From: Thiodiazotropha sp040507035
GTDB taxonomy: Bacteria; Pseudomonadota; Gammaproteobacteria; Chromatiales; Chromatiaceae
DNA length: 64,000 nucleotides
Reading direction: 5' to 3'
Assembly: GCA_040507035.1 (NCBI GenBank)
Contig: JBEVVR010000035.1
Location: 186,001-250,000, forward strand
Part shown: positions 16,979 through 25,071 of the stretch, piece after piece
Numbering within the stretch: the first letter of the stretch is position 1
Layout: each line of letters opens with the position of its first letter
Position numbers and translations under genes: made by a program
Notes under the pieces: generated by a model
What the model saw: only the letters and a program-made list of their open reading frames with translations
Databases searched by the model: none
What the model was told of the DNA's origin: nothing

Positions 16979-17446
16979 TCAGTTTTTATATTTCTTGTGG
17001 CAGGCCTTGCATGCCTTGCCTGCTTTACTCAAGGCCTCGCCAATGGCTCCCTTGTCACCTTTGGCGGCGGTGCTGCTCAAGTTGCTCGCGGCCTCTCCCA
17101 TCGCCTTGTACTTGGCCTCGAAATCATCGAACTCCATCCAGATTTCTGGTAGGGCGTCACTCTCTTCCGACTCGGAGTCCTCGGGGAACCCTGGCAGCAG
17201 ATTTAGCGAGGAAGCCGCCGCCAAGTCACTTGCATGGGTGACAAAGGCCTCATGATCATAGGGAGTTTTACCCTTCATCATGTCGGACATCGCCTTCATA
17301 TTCCAGCTCAAAACATTCATCAGGCCCTGGCGATATTCCACGGCCTTTTCGATCTCACCGGCGCCTATGGTGGAAACCGGTGACAACAGGGAAACTGTCA
17401 ATATCGCCGGGATAACGGTTTTTGTGAACGTTAAGTTGCGTATCAT
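16979..17446 (-). CDS. Cytochrome c' (class II cytochrome c)
   Basis: A 155-residue periplasmic protein with a signal peptide (cleavage near STIGAGE, residue 29). A four-helix bundle follows, ending in the heme motif CKACH at residues 146-150. This C-terminal heme site and the VEYRQGLMNVLSWNMKAMSDMMKG first helix are typical of cytochrome c', which binds NO and CO at a five-coordinate heme and is often linked to nitric oxide resistance in purple and sulfur bacteria. It diverges from the large oxidoreductase gene; the shared spacer is 133 bp. Confidence 0.92.
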   Translation of the reverse strand: MIRNLTFTKTVIPAILTVSLLSPVSTIGAGEIEKAVEYRQGLMNVLSWNMKAMSDMMKGKTPYDHEAFVTHASDLAAASSLNLLPGFPEDSESEESDALPEIWMEFDDFEAKYKAMGEAASNLSSTAAKGDKGAIGEALSKAGKACKACHKKYKN

Positions 17447-17579
17447 CGAAACCCCCTTGGATTCGATCTGTTGAATTATTGATATATTCTATAGTTGCAA
17501 ACTAAAGACCAATACTTTTTTAGGTTACAATAGCGGCTCTGATCCGTACCTCACTCTCTGCCTCCTGATCAAGATAGAC

Positions 17580-20500
17580 ATGCAGCCAGCACCACGAATT
17601 CGTGAGATCCCATACAACTATACGTCCTTCTCAGACAGGGAGATAGTAATCCGGTTCCTTGGCAAGCCGATGTGGGCGTTGATCGAGGAGCTTCGGGGAA
17701 CCCGCCGTACCGGGCGTTCAGCGAGGATGCTGTTCGAGGTATTGGGAGACATGTGGGTCATCAGTCGCAACCCCTATCTTCAGGACGACCTGTTGGAGAA
17801 TCCGCCACGCCGAGAAGCCCTGATCGGGGCGCTGAAGCATCGTCTCGACCAGTTTGAGAAGCGTGCCAACAACAACCACAAGGCGATAACCCTGCTAGAA
17901 GCGGCACGGGAGGCGGTTACGAACTTCGAGGGGCGGTTTGACGAATTGAACAACCTGCGGCGGCGTACCAGGAAAAACCTCATCAACCTGACCCGTGCGG
18001 ACAATGTGGATTTCAGCGGCATTGCCCGAGTATCCCATGCCACGGATGCAACCGACTGGCGGGTGGAAATTCCCTTTGTGGTAATTACCCCTGACTCGGA
18101 ACAGGAGATCGCTCCCATCGTCAAGGCTTGTATCGACACCGGACTCACCTTGATCCCCCGTGGAGGCGGCACCGGGTACACCGGAAGCGCGGTACCTCTC
18201 GACCCCCACAGCGCCGTTATCAACACCGAGAAACTCGACTTTATCGAGGAGATCGAGTATCGCCAACTCCCCGGCGTGGCGCAGCAGGTAGCGACCATCC
18301 GCGTCGGTGCCGGGGTGGTGACTCGTCGGGTATCCGAACGTGCCGAAGCCAACGGCCTCGCCTTCGCGGTGGATCCTACATCCCAGGATGCCTCCACCAT
18401 AGGCGGTAACATCGCCATGAATGCCGGCGGCAAAAAGGCTGTACTCTGGGGCACCACCCTGGATAACCTCGCCAGCTGGCGTATGGTCATGCCCAATGGG
18501 GAGTGGCTTGAGATCGAGCGACTCAACCACAATCTGGGGAAGATCCACGAGCAGACCGAGGTAAGCTTCAAGCTCACGCGTTATCAGAGTGGGGGCGAGC
18601 GGCCCATCGGTGAACCTCAAATCATCAGCATGCCGGGTCGCAGCTTTCGCAAGGTGGGGCTTGGCAAGGATGTCACCGATAAGTTCCTTGCCGGACTTCC
18701 CGGGGTGCAAAAGGAGGGGTGTGACGGATTGATCACCTCGGCGCGCTTTATTCTGCATCGTATGCCGCAGCAGGTGCGCACCCTATGTCTGGAATTTTTC
18801 GGCAGCGACATCGGCAAGGCGGTACCGGCCATCGTTGAGATCAAGGAGTATCTCGACAGCCATCCGGAGGTGTTGCTGGCCGGACTCGAACACCTGGATG
18901 AGCGCTACCTGAAGGCGGTCAAGTACTCCACCAAGGCGCCGCGCCATGAGCGTCCCAAGATGGTCCTGCTCGCCGATATCGCCAGCGATGACAGCGATGA
19001 CGTGGAACGTGCCGCGGCGGACGTGGTCCGCATGACCGAGGCCAGGGAAGGGGAGGCGTTCATTGCCAGCAGCCCCGAGGCACGGCGCAATTTCTGGCTC
19101 GACCGCGCCCGTACCGCGGCGATCTCAGCCCACACCAACGCCTTCAAGATAAACGAGGACGTGGTCATACCCCTGCACAGGCTTGCCGACTACAGCCGGG
19201 GGATAGAACGCATCAATATCGAAGAGTCGATCAACAACAAGATTCGCATCGCCGATGAGGTGCTTGCCTACCTTGCCTCAGACCACGCCCGCCACAATGC
19301 GGATGACGATGTCGAGGCAAGCGATGAAAACCGCTCCATCCTTGAGGCCAAGCTCGATCTGGCACGTGAGGCGGTGGCAGAGACACGAGAGCGCTGGCAC
19401 CGGCTGCTGTCGCAACTCGATGCCGACGCAGCTGAGCATCGTTCGCTCCTCGATGAATCGGCGCAGGATCGGATCCAACCCGGTGATCGCCTCCTCGATC
19501 TGTTGCTCAGGCGCGACCTGGCGGTCTCCTATCGGCGCGAGATCGCTAGCCGTCTCGATGAGATCTTTCCCGGGCAGGAGGTGCGTCAGATCCGCCATGG
19601 GATGCGCGAGATCCACGCCCGCCTGCGCGATGACCGCCTCTTCGTAGCCCTGCATATGCATGCCGGCGACGGAAACGTTCACACCAATATACCGGTCCAC
19701 TCCGACAACTACGCCATGCTGCAACAGGCGGATCGGATCGTTGATCGCATCATGGCCCTGGCCACCTCCCTCGGTGGGGCGATTTCCGGCGAACACGGCA
19801 TCGGCTTGACCAAACTGCAGTACCTGGAGCAGGAGAAGCTCACTGACTTTGCCAACTACAAGCAACAGGTCGATCCCCAGGACCGGTTCAATCGCGGCAA
19901 GCTGATCAGTGGCGCCGACCTGGAGTTGGCATACACACCTTCACTACGGCTGTTGGAACAGGAAGCGATCATACTGGAAGAGAGCGAGCTGGGGATTCTT
20001 AACGACGAGATCAAGCACTGCCTGCGCTGCGGCAAGTGCAAGCCGGTCTGCATGACCCATGTACCCCGGGCCAATCTGCTCTACTCCCCGCGCAACAAGA
20101 TCCTTGCCACCGGACTGATCATCGAGGCCTTTCTCTACGAGGAGCAGACCCGTCGCGGCATCTCCAGAGCCCATTTTGCGGAAATGAACGATGTCGCCGA
20201 TCACTGCACCGTGTGCCACAAATGTGAAAATCCCTGCCCGGTGAATATCGATTTCGGCGAGGTGACCACACTGATGCGAAAGATCCTCGTCGACCGGGGA
20301 AAAAAGCGACGCAGCATTGGCACCAGTGCCGCCATGGCCTTTCTCAACCTCTCCCACCCCAGGGCGATCCGCTGGATGCGCAAGGGGTTGGCGGAGTGGG
20401 GTTTCAAGGGTATCAATCTCGGCTATACCCTCGCCGGCAAGGCGGGGCTGCGCACCCCCGCGGAACGCCCGCCCAAGGCCACCACCGGCACGCCGAAGCC

Positions 20501-21431
20501 ACGGACGATGCTGCTGGAGATGGTGCAGAAACCGATTCGTGTCGAGGCCCCTAGAGAGACCTTGCGGGATGCCTTGAGACTTGATGGCACCGACTCGGTA
20601 CCGATTCTGCGCTATCCCGATAAGGTCAATGAAGAGAGCGATGCGATCTTCTATTTTCCCGGCTGCGGATCGGAACGGCTGTTCAGCGAAATCGGCCTGG
20701 CCACCCTGGCGATGCTGTGCGAACTGGGCGCGGAGACAGTGCTGCCACCAAACTACCTCTGCTGCGGCTATCCCCAGAGTGCCGCCGGCCTCCACGACCG
20801 GGGACGGCAAATCACCACCGAGAACCGGGTGCTGTTTCACCGCATCGCCAACACCCTCAACTATATGGATATCAAGACCGTGCTGGTCTCCTGCGGCACC
20901 TGCATGGATCAGCTGCTGCAGTATCAGTTCGAGAAGATCTTTCCCGGTTGTCGCCTGCTCGATATTCATGAGTATATGCTTGAGCAGGGTGTGGCACTGA
21001 CAGGATCCCAACAGACCGAGTATCTCTACCATGACCCCTGCCATACCCCAATAAAACAATACAATCCACAACAGGTCGCCAGCCGGCTGATGGGCAAAGA
21101 GGTGGTACCGAGCGAGCGCTGCTGCGGTGAAGCAGGGACCCTGGGGACCAGTCGCCCCGACATTGCCAATCAGCTGCGTTTCCGTAAATTGGAGGAGCTT
21201 AACAGAGGCATGGATAGCCTGCTGCAACAGGATCAAAAGGGGCGGCCACCGCTTAAGCTTTTGACAAGCTGTCCCGCCTGTCTACAAGGTCTGAGCCGCT
21301 ACTCAGACCAGACCGCATTGAAGCCGGAATATATCGTGGTCGAAACCATCAGACAGCTCCATGGCGAGCAGTGGCAACTGCGATTTACCGATCGACTGCT
21401 GAAAGATGGAATCGAGATGGTATTGGTCTAG
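17580..21431 (+). CDS. Large FAD/Fe-S oxidoreductase with DUF3683, D-lactate/glycolate dehydrogenase-like fusion
   Basis: A single 1283-residue chain. Order: a DUF3683-type N-terminal domain (about 1-145), an FAD-binding type 4 domain (about 155-400; RGGGTGYTGSAVPL and DPTSQDASTIGGNIAMNAGGKKA), an FAD-oxidase C domain (about 420-790; LHMHAGDGNVHTNIPVH and GGAISGEHGIG), a double [4Fe-4S] module (CLRCGKCKPVC near 815, CTVCHKCENPCP near 880), and two CCG heterodisulfide-reductase-type domains (FPGCGSERLF, NYLCCGYPQSAAG, CGTCMDQ, HDPCHTP, RCCGEAGTLG). It joins what GlcD and GlcF do in separate subunits, so oxidation of a 2-hydroxyacid feeding electrons to a CCG site is likely. The substrate is unknown. 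Confidence 0.9.
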   Translation: MQPAPRIREIPYNYTSFSDREIVIRFLGKPMWALIEELRGTRRTGRSARMLFEVLGDMWVISRNPYLQDDLLENPPRREALIGALKHRLDQFEKRANNNHKAITLLEAAREAVTNFEGRFDELNNLRRRTRKNLINLTRADNVDFSGIARVSHATDATDWRVEIPFVVITPDSEQEIAPIVKACIDTGLTLIPRGGGTGYTGSAVPLDPHSAVINTEKLDFIEEIEYRQLPGVAQQVATIRVGAGVVTRRVSERAEANGLAFAVDPTSQDASTIGGNIAMNAGGKKAVLWGTTLDNLASWRMVMPNGEWLEIERLNHNLGKIHEQTEVSFKLTRYQSGGERPIGEPQIISMPGRSFRKVGLGKDVTDKFLAGLPGVQKEGCDGLITSARFILHRMPQQVRTLCLEFFGSDIGKAVPAIVEIKEYLDSHPEVLLAGLEHLDERYLKAVKYSTKAPRHERPKMVLLADIASDDSDDVERAAADVVRMTEAREGEAFIASSPEARRNFWLDRARTAAISAHTNAFKINEDVVIPLHRLADYSRGIERINIEESINNKIRIADEVLAYLASDHARHNADDDVEASDENRSILEAKLDLAREAVAETRERWHRLLSQLDADAAEHRSLLDESAQDRIQPGDRLLDLLLRRDLAVSYRREIASRLDEIFPGQEVRQIRHGMREIHARLRDDRLFVALHMHAGDGNVHTNIPVHSDNYAMLQQADRIVDRIMALATSLGGAISGEHGIGLTKLQYLEQEKLTDFANYKQQVDPQDRFNRGKLISGADLELAYTPSLRLLEQEAIILEESELGILNDEIKHCLRCGKCKPVCMTHVPRANLLYSPRNKILATGLIIEAFLYEEQTRRGISRAHFAEMNDVADHCTVCHKCENPCPVNIDFGEVTTLMRKILVDRGKKRRSIGTSAAMAFLNLSHPRAIRWMRKGLAEWGFKGINLGYTLAGKAGLRTPAERPPKATTGTPKPRTMLLEMVQKPIRVEAPRETLRDALRLDGTDSVPILRYPDKVNEESDAIFYFPGCGSERLFSEIGLATLAMLCELGAETVLPPNYLCCGYPQSAAGLHDRGRQITTENRVLFHRIANTLNYMDIKTVLVSCGTCMDQLLQYQFEKIFPGCRLLDIHEYMLEQGVALTGSQQTEYLYHDPCHTPIKQYNPQQVASRLMGKEVVPSERCCGEAGTLGTSRPDIANQLRFRKLEELNRGMDSLLQQDQKGRPPLKLLTSCPACLQGLSRYSDQTALKPEYIVVETIRQLHGEQWQLRFTDRLLKDGIEMVLV

Positions 21432-21512
21432 CCTGAGCCAACCTCAATCCGACGTATACTAACGAGACACCTCGGAGGTTCGTTGAGTATCCACCGTTAA
21501 TCCTCAGACCGT

Positions 21513-21570
21513 GGTGCGTTAATACGCACCCTACATTTTTTTGGCGTAGGGTGCGGCTTGCCGAACCGCA
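21513..21570. repeat. Hairpin-rich repeat (REP-like) with a second copy near 63.56 kb
   Basis: Three inverted repeats follow each other: GGTGCG/CGCACC (21513-21530), CGCACCCTAC (21525-21534) with GTAGGGTGCG (21546-21555), and TGCGG/CCGCA (21552-21570). The 18 bases 21543-21560 occur again as an exact reverse complement at 63557-63574. The element lies in a 389-bp spacer (21432-21820) after the large oxidoreductase gene, where the second hairpin may also act as its terminator. I see nothing else in that spacer apart from the promoter region of the next gene. Confidence 0.65.
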
Positions 21571-21820
21571 TAAGGTTCATCCGCCTGGCGGGAATATAAC
21601 GCCTATTAAACGCAATGGAATAGCCAAACCCACCCTGTTACAAGCCGCTGTTTGTGATACCGCTTCCATATTTTCTGACCAACCCATTGGCGACAAGGAT
21701 TCGCCGCTGTAGTTTTCCTAGCCTATGCCGACAAACCGAAACATGAGGTCGATGCAGACTTGAGGCAGATCGGTGGTGGAATCGATCTGAAGATTCACGA
21801 TTACGGCTTACGAACAGGTT

Positions 21821-23095
21821 ATGCGAATCAACAAAAACAAGGCTTTCATGGGGATGCTGCTGCTACTGGCTATTGCGCTCGGCGCATGCGGTGGCGGTTC
21901 AAGCAGCGACACATCGAGCACCAACAGCGATCAGGCCAGCAGTCAGGATCAGACCGATCAGGATAGTACGGCCCCGGGTGATGATACCCCGGCCGACACA
22001 ACTCCCCAGGAACAGACCCCTGTCAACCAGCAACCCAACGCAACTATAAGCGCCTCACAATCATTTACATCAGGCGAGACAGTTACCCTGGATGGTTCAG
22101 GTTCCAGCGACCCCGATGCAGACGCTCTCAATTATTTGTGGAGCCAGACCCAGGGAACTTCGATCGATCTGGGAGACCTTACCAACCCAACTTTGAGTTT
22201 CATCGCTCCCGATGTCGAGCAGACCAGCAATTTCGTGTTTCAGCTCAGGGTGGATGACGGCGCCCTTTCACACAGCGCAACGATCACCATCAGCGTATCG
22301 CCCATGGTGGACACCACACCACCCGTTATCGTCTCAAGAACACCTCAGACCAATGCCACCGATGTCGCTGTCACAACCCGTGTCAGCATCAGCTTCGATG
22401 AACCGCTGCTTGAATCCCTGATCGACGATCAAAGCCTCCAGCTCAGCCTCAATTCCACCCCGGTTTCAGGCAGTGTCAGTTATGATGCACCAAACAACAC
22501 CATTACCCTGAACCCTGACACTGCACTTACCGCAAGTACCACATACAGCGTCACCCTTGCAGACAACCTGGAGGACCAGGCGGGCAACCTGGTGGAAAGC
22601 ACCAGTTGGAGTTTTACCACCGGCTCTGCATACAATCTGGGCGCAACCTCTCAAGGCACCATCGATCTCTGCATGAGCACGAGCGACAAAGAGATGCTGA
22701 CCCTGGTCAACAATGCCAGGGCCGTGGCCAGGTCCTGCGGCACCACCGACTATCCCGCAGCCTCCTCGCTTGCCTGGCACTGCAACCTTGAACAGGCCGC
22801 ACAAGGCCACTCCACATCGATGGCGGACAACGACTATTTCAGTCACACCGGTATCGATGGTTCCAACCCTGGGGACCGTATCTCCGCGGCCGGCTATGTC
22901 TGGCGCACCTATGGTGAAAACATCGCCGCCGGATACAGTAGTGCAGAGAGTGCAATGAGTGCCTGGCTGGCCAGCCCGGGCCACTGCAGCAATATTATGA
23001 ATTCGGCTTTCACCGAGATGGGTCAGGCGGAAGCGAGAAACTCGGCTTCCACTTACGGAATCTACTGGACACAGAACTTCGGTGATCGCTTTTAA
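21821..23095 (+). CDS. Secreted lipoprotein with PKD-like, Big_5-like and CAP (SCP/PR-1) domains
   Basis: A 424-residue lipoprotein with lipobox LGAC (Cys 23). A low-complexity Ser/Thr/Asp/Gln linker runs to about residue 70. Next is a PKD-like domain (about 72-160, LDGSGSSDPDADALNYLWSQ) and a Big_5-type Ig domain (about 163-270, starting TTPPVIVSRTPQTNATDVAV). A CAP domain closes the protein (about 288-424) with AQGHSTSMADNDYFSHTG, YGENIAAGY, WLASPGHCSNIMN and YWTQNFG. The CAP histidines and glutamates are present. CAP proteins are secreted with varied, mostly unknown roles. The linker suggests surface display. Confidence 0.9.
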   Translation: MRINKNKAFMGMLLLLAIALGACGGGSSSDTSSTNSDQASSQDQTDQDSTAPGDDTPADTTPQEQTPVNQQPNATISASQSFTSGETVTLDGSGSSDPDADALNYLWSQTQGTSIDLGDLTNPTLSFIAPDVEQTSNFVFQLRVDDGALSHSATITISVSPMVDTTPPVIVSRTPQTNATDVAVTTRVSISFDEPLLESLIDDQSLQLSLNSTPVSGSVSYDAPNNTITLNPDTALTASTTYSVTLADNLEDQAGNLVESTSWSFTTGSAYNLGATSQGTIDLCMSTSDKEMLTLVNNARAVARSCGTTDYPAASSLAWHCNLEQAAQGHSTSMADNDYFSHTGIDGSNPGDRISAAGYVWRTYGENIAAGYSSAESAMSAWLASPGHCSNIMNSAFTEMGQAEARNSASTYGIYWTQNFGDRF

Positions 23096-23110
23096 AACAG
23101 TCCTATCTCA

Positions 23111-23788
23111 TTAGTCTGTCTGCAGCGATGTTAATGCGCTTGCCAACTGCTGTAGACGAGCAGCTACCTGTTCGGCGTGCTTCGCGCCATCATCGAGTTG
23201 CCCAAGGCCCTCTCCCTGCTGCAGCAGTGCCTCCAGCTGGTTGGCGTCAAACAGGGTGAGTGCGGCCTCGAAATCACTCTCATCAGCGCTGAGAAGAACA
23301 GGCAGGAGTTCATCCTCGGCGATCAGCGACGCCGGATCGAGCAGGTCCGCCAACAGTGGGTTTTCAAGTAATCCATAGTGTAACTGACGTGCGCTCTGTT
23401 CCTGCTGCAGCTCCTGATGTGCCAGGGTATCGTTGCCCGCCCCTTTCCACACAGAACGCATAATCACATCCACCAATTTTCTAATCGCCTCCTTGTTGGG
23501 CGCCTGATCATCGGCCAAGCGACAGGCGGTTTCATAGGCCTTGTCGAGGCGCTCCTTGAGATCCAGTATGACATCGCTCTGCTCATGGGGCCCCAAGGCG
23601 ACAGCCTCACCAACAAGACTGCGTAACTCAACTATGTAGCTGACAAGCTCCTCGTGATCCAGGCGCTGGGCCTCGGTCAATTGCTCTGACGTCAGCTGGC
23701 GGGCGGTTTCCGGAAAGAGTGGATTCTCAAATTTACGCAGCAGATGGCGCTCATGCCTTCCTGGACGTTCACTAAACAACAGGTTCAT
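23111..23788 (-). CDS. Hypothetical acidic helical protein
   Basis: I do not recognise this 225-residue protein. It has no signal peptide or membrane segment. Composition is Leu-, Glu-, Asp- and Gln-rich with clear heptad-like helices, for example ILDLKERLDKAYETACRLADD and the C-terminal AKHAEQVAARLQQLASALTSL. The N-terminus is basic (ERPGRHERHLLRK). A good ribosome site (CAGGGAAAACC) precedes the ATG. It is convergent with the CAP lipoprotein gene and separated from hemerythrin by a terminator, so it is probably its own transcription unit. A regulatory or scaffold role is only a guess. Confidence 0.7.
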   Translation of the reverse strand: MNLLFSERPGRHERHLLRKFENPLFPETARQLTSEQLTEAQRLDHEELVSYIVELRSLVGEAVALGPHEQSDVILDLKERLDKAYETACRLADDQAPNKEAIRKLVDVIMRSVWKGAGNDTLAHQELQQEQSARQLHYGLLENPLLADLLDPASLIAEDELLPVLLSADESDFEAALTLFDANQLEALLQQGEGLGQLDDGAKHAEQVAARLQQLASALTSLQTD

Positions 23789-23900
23789 GGTTTTCCCTGA
23801 ATAGAAGGGGATTGAACGTCTTTTTTATCATGAAACAGACAATAATGGGCAGATCTCGGTCAGTTCGCATTGATAAAACGCAAACCGATATATTTTTAAT

Positions 23901-23936
23901 GAAAAAACCCTTCAACGCAGGCTCTCAGGCGTTGAA
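23901..23936 (-). terminator. Rho-independent terminator (leftward)
   Basis: On the minus strand TTCAACGC (23936-23929) pairs with GCGTTGAA (23918-23911), followed by GGG and a run of six T. It would stop leftward transcripts from the hemerythrin direction before they enter the unknown gene at 23111-23788. Confidence 0.6.
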
Positions 23937-23950
23937 TAACGACCGATTTA

Positions 23951-23964
23951 TTGATGTAAATCAG
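23951..23964 (+). promoter_or_regulatory. FNR/ANR-type box upstream of microprotein gene 1
   Basis: TTGATGTAAATCAG matches the FNR consensus TTGAT-N4-ATCAA at 9 of 10 positions. Its centre is at 23957.5, 120 bp before the ATG at 24078. At the class II distance (box at -41.5) a TATAAT-like hexamer TACCCT falls at 23987-23992. Activation under low oxygen is inferred. Confidence 0.6.
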
Positions 23965-24077
23965 TTGTTTCTATAAAAAGAGCAATTACCCTACTTTTTC
24001 GCGGTCTTTACTGCGCGGCTTGAAAATCGGGTTGCATCAACTTTTTATGGTCAGTGTCAATGTAGGAGGACAACACC

Positions 24078-24158
24078 ATGTTAGGTAGCGATAAAGCAAT
24101 CATAGGAGCCACAGCCATTCTGATACTGGGCATTGTCGCCGCGGTTATGCTTGGCTGA
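24078..24158 (+). CDS. 26-residue single-span membrane microprotein, copy 1
   Basis: A 27-codon gene from ATG 24078 to TGA, with an excellent GGAGGA ribosome site 7 bp upstream. The peptide begins MLGSDKAIIG and ends GIVAAVMLG: a polar start of six residues and one hydrophobic helix with small Gly/Ala residues. A second gene of the same length at 24985 shares 20 of 26 residues. Of those shared residues 15 use a different synonymous codon, which shows selection on the protein and not on the DNA. An FNR box lies upstream and a 12-bp-stem hairpin directly downstream. I know no family for it. A small subunit or regulator of a membrane complex is possible. Confidence 0.85.
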   Translation: MLGSDKAIIGATAILILGIVAAVMLG

Positions 24159-24164
24159 TCGAGA

Positions 24165-24196
24165 AGAGGGCGGTGGATGAGGAACCACCGCCCTCT
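24165..24196. terminator. Strong hairpin after microprotein gene 1
   Basis: AGAGGGCGGTGG (24165-24176) pairs perfectly with CCACCGCCCTCT (24185-24196), a 12-bp GC-rich stem with an 8-base loop, beginning 7 bp after the stop codon. The base run after it on the plus strand is A rather than T, so it may work as a 3' stabilising structure as much as a terminator. It also lies past the end of the convergent hemerythrin gene. Confidence 0.6.
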
Positions 24197-24228
24197 AAAA
24201 AAGCAAACGCCATAACCTCAAACAGCGC

Positions 24229-24663
24229 TTACATCACCTGACTCAGAAAGAGTGCGGTTGCCCTGTCCATGCTCTTCACATGCTGGTCGAACCAGGCCCG
24301 CCACTCATTGAAGATGAAATCGGCCAAGTCTTCCAATGACTGCTCCCTGGTCCATAGCGCCTGAACTGTCTCCAGCTTTGCAAGCACTTGTGCATGTTCT
24401 GCCTTATGCACGGGGTAGGGGGGGAAGCCGTGACTCTCCATCAACCTGTTTTCACCCTCAAAATGGTCCCGGGTATGGTCCACCCAGCCATCCACCGAGT
24501 CGCCGATACGTTGCAGATCGGGTTGACCCTCTAAACCCTGTATCAGCAGTTCACCCAGGCGGTTGATCAATGCAACCTCTTCCAAATGAACTTCGTTCAT
24601 CGAATTCTGGGCAACGCGGGGCATTGCGGAGGGATCAACGACAGGGAGCATATATCGGCCCAC
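24229..24663 (-). CDS. Bacteriohemerythrin-like oxygen-binding protein
   Basis: A 144-residue four-helix protein with all seven di-iron ligands: H26, H67 and E71 (HFEGE), H86 and H90 (HKAEH), H128 and D133 (HVKSMD). Hemerythrins bind O2 reversibly; bacterial ones are used for oxygen sensing, storage or delivery to enzymes. There is no signal peptide or fused domain, so it is a cytosolic single-domain form. The start is uncertain: GTG 24663 or ATG 24651. A perfect FNR box lies about 70 bp upstream. It sits between the two microprotein genes. Confidence 0.88.
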   Translation of the reverse strand: MGRYMLPVVDPSAMPRVAQNSMNEVHLEEVALINRLGELLIQGLEGQPDLQRIGDSVDGWVDHTRDHFEGENRLMESHGFPPYPVHKAEHAQVLAKLETVQALWTREQSLEDLADFIFNEWRAWFDQHVKSMDRATALFLSQVM

Positions 24664-24984
24664 GACAGGTTCTCACGTAATCGGTTTTGAGGACGGAAAT
24701 GCTAGACCATTAGTGCTGGTTTACCCTTGATTTCGATCAAATACGATTAGCCTGCGTTGGCATGAGACACAACAACACGTGGCAAAGCGGTACATCATAT
24801 TGCCATGCATATATTGGGGTAATTCAAGACAATCCTTGAAATTTTACTGATCGGCACTAGTTATTAAGTCAAGGGCTGGCGGAGAAGCGTTCACAGCCCC
24901 TAGCACCAAACCAAATTGGCTGTTAATCGATTAAATAACGAGCCGTATTTAGTCATCACCCAAGAGACATGGAGGCGATAAACT
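24664..24984. other. Intergenic regulatory region, 321 bp
   Basis: The spacer between the divergent hemerythrin gene and microprotein gene 2. It holds one perfect FNR box near the hemerythrin side and is AT-rich elsewhere, with a TTAATCGATTAA palindrome near 24921-24932. No second FNR box is seen close to microprotein gene 2. Confidence 0.5.
24727..24740 (-). promoter_or_regulatory. Perfect FNR/ANR box upstream of hemerythrin
   Basis: TTGATTTCGATCAA matches TTGAT-N4-ATCAA exactly. With the box at -41.5 for leftward transcription, the -10 window is 24704-24699, which reads TAGCAT on the minus strand (4 of 6 to TATAAT). This is the layout of a class II FNR-activated promoter and gives a start site near 24692, about 30 bp before the hemerythrin GTG. 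Confidence 0.7.
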
Positions 24985-25065
24985 ATGTTAGGCAGTAATC
25001 ACGCAATGATTGGCGCAATCGCGATAATTATCCTCGGTATTGTGGCATCGGTAATGCTCGGTTAG
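24985..25065 (+). CDS. 26-residue single-span membrane microprotein, copy 2
   Basis: A paralogue of the gene at 24078: ATG 24985 to TAG, 26 residues, beginning MLGSNHAMIG and ending GIVASVMLG, with a GGAGGCG ribosome site 8 bp upstream. It shares 20 of 26 residues with copy 1. The hydrophobic run from residue 8 carries glycines at 10 and 18 and small residues at 11, 13, 21 and 22, which could pack against another helix. A 14-bp perfect hairpin follows 6 bp after the stop. Both copies face the same way on either side of the hemerythrin gene. Confidence 0.85.
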   Translation: MLGSNHAMIGAIAIIILGIVASVMLG

Positions 25066-25071
25066 GCATTG

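Noticed and set aside
19944..21236. 430-codon leftward frame opposite the large oxidoreductase
   Set aside because: The plus-strand protein has clear Fe-S and CCG motifs throughout this stretch, so the antisense frame is a shadow.
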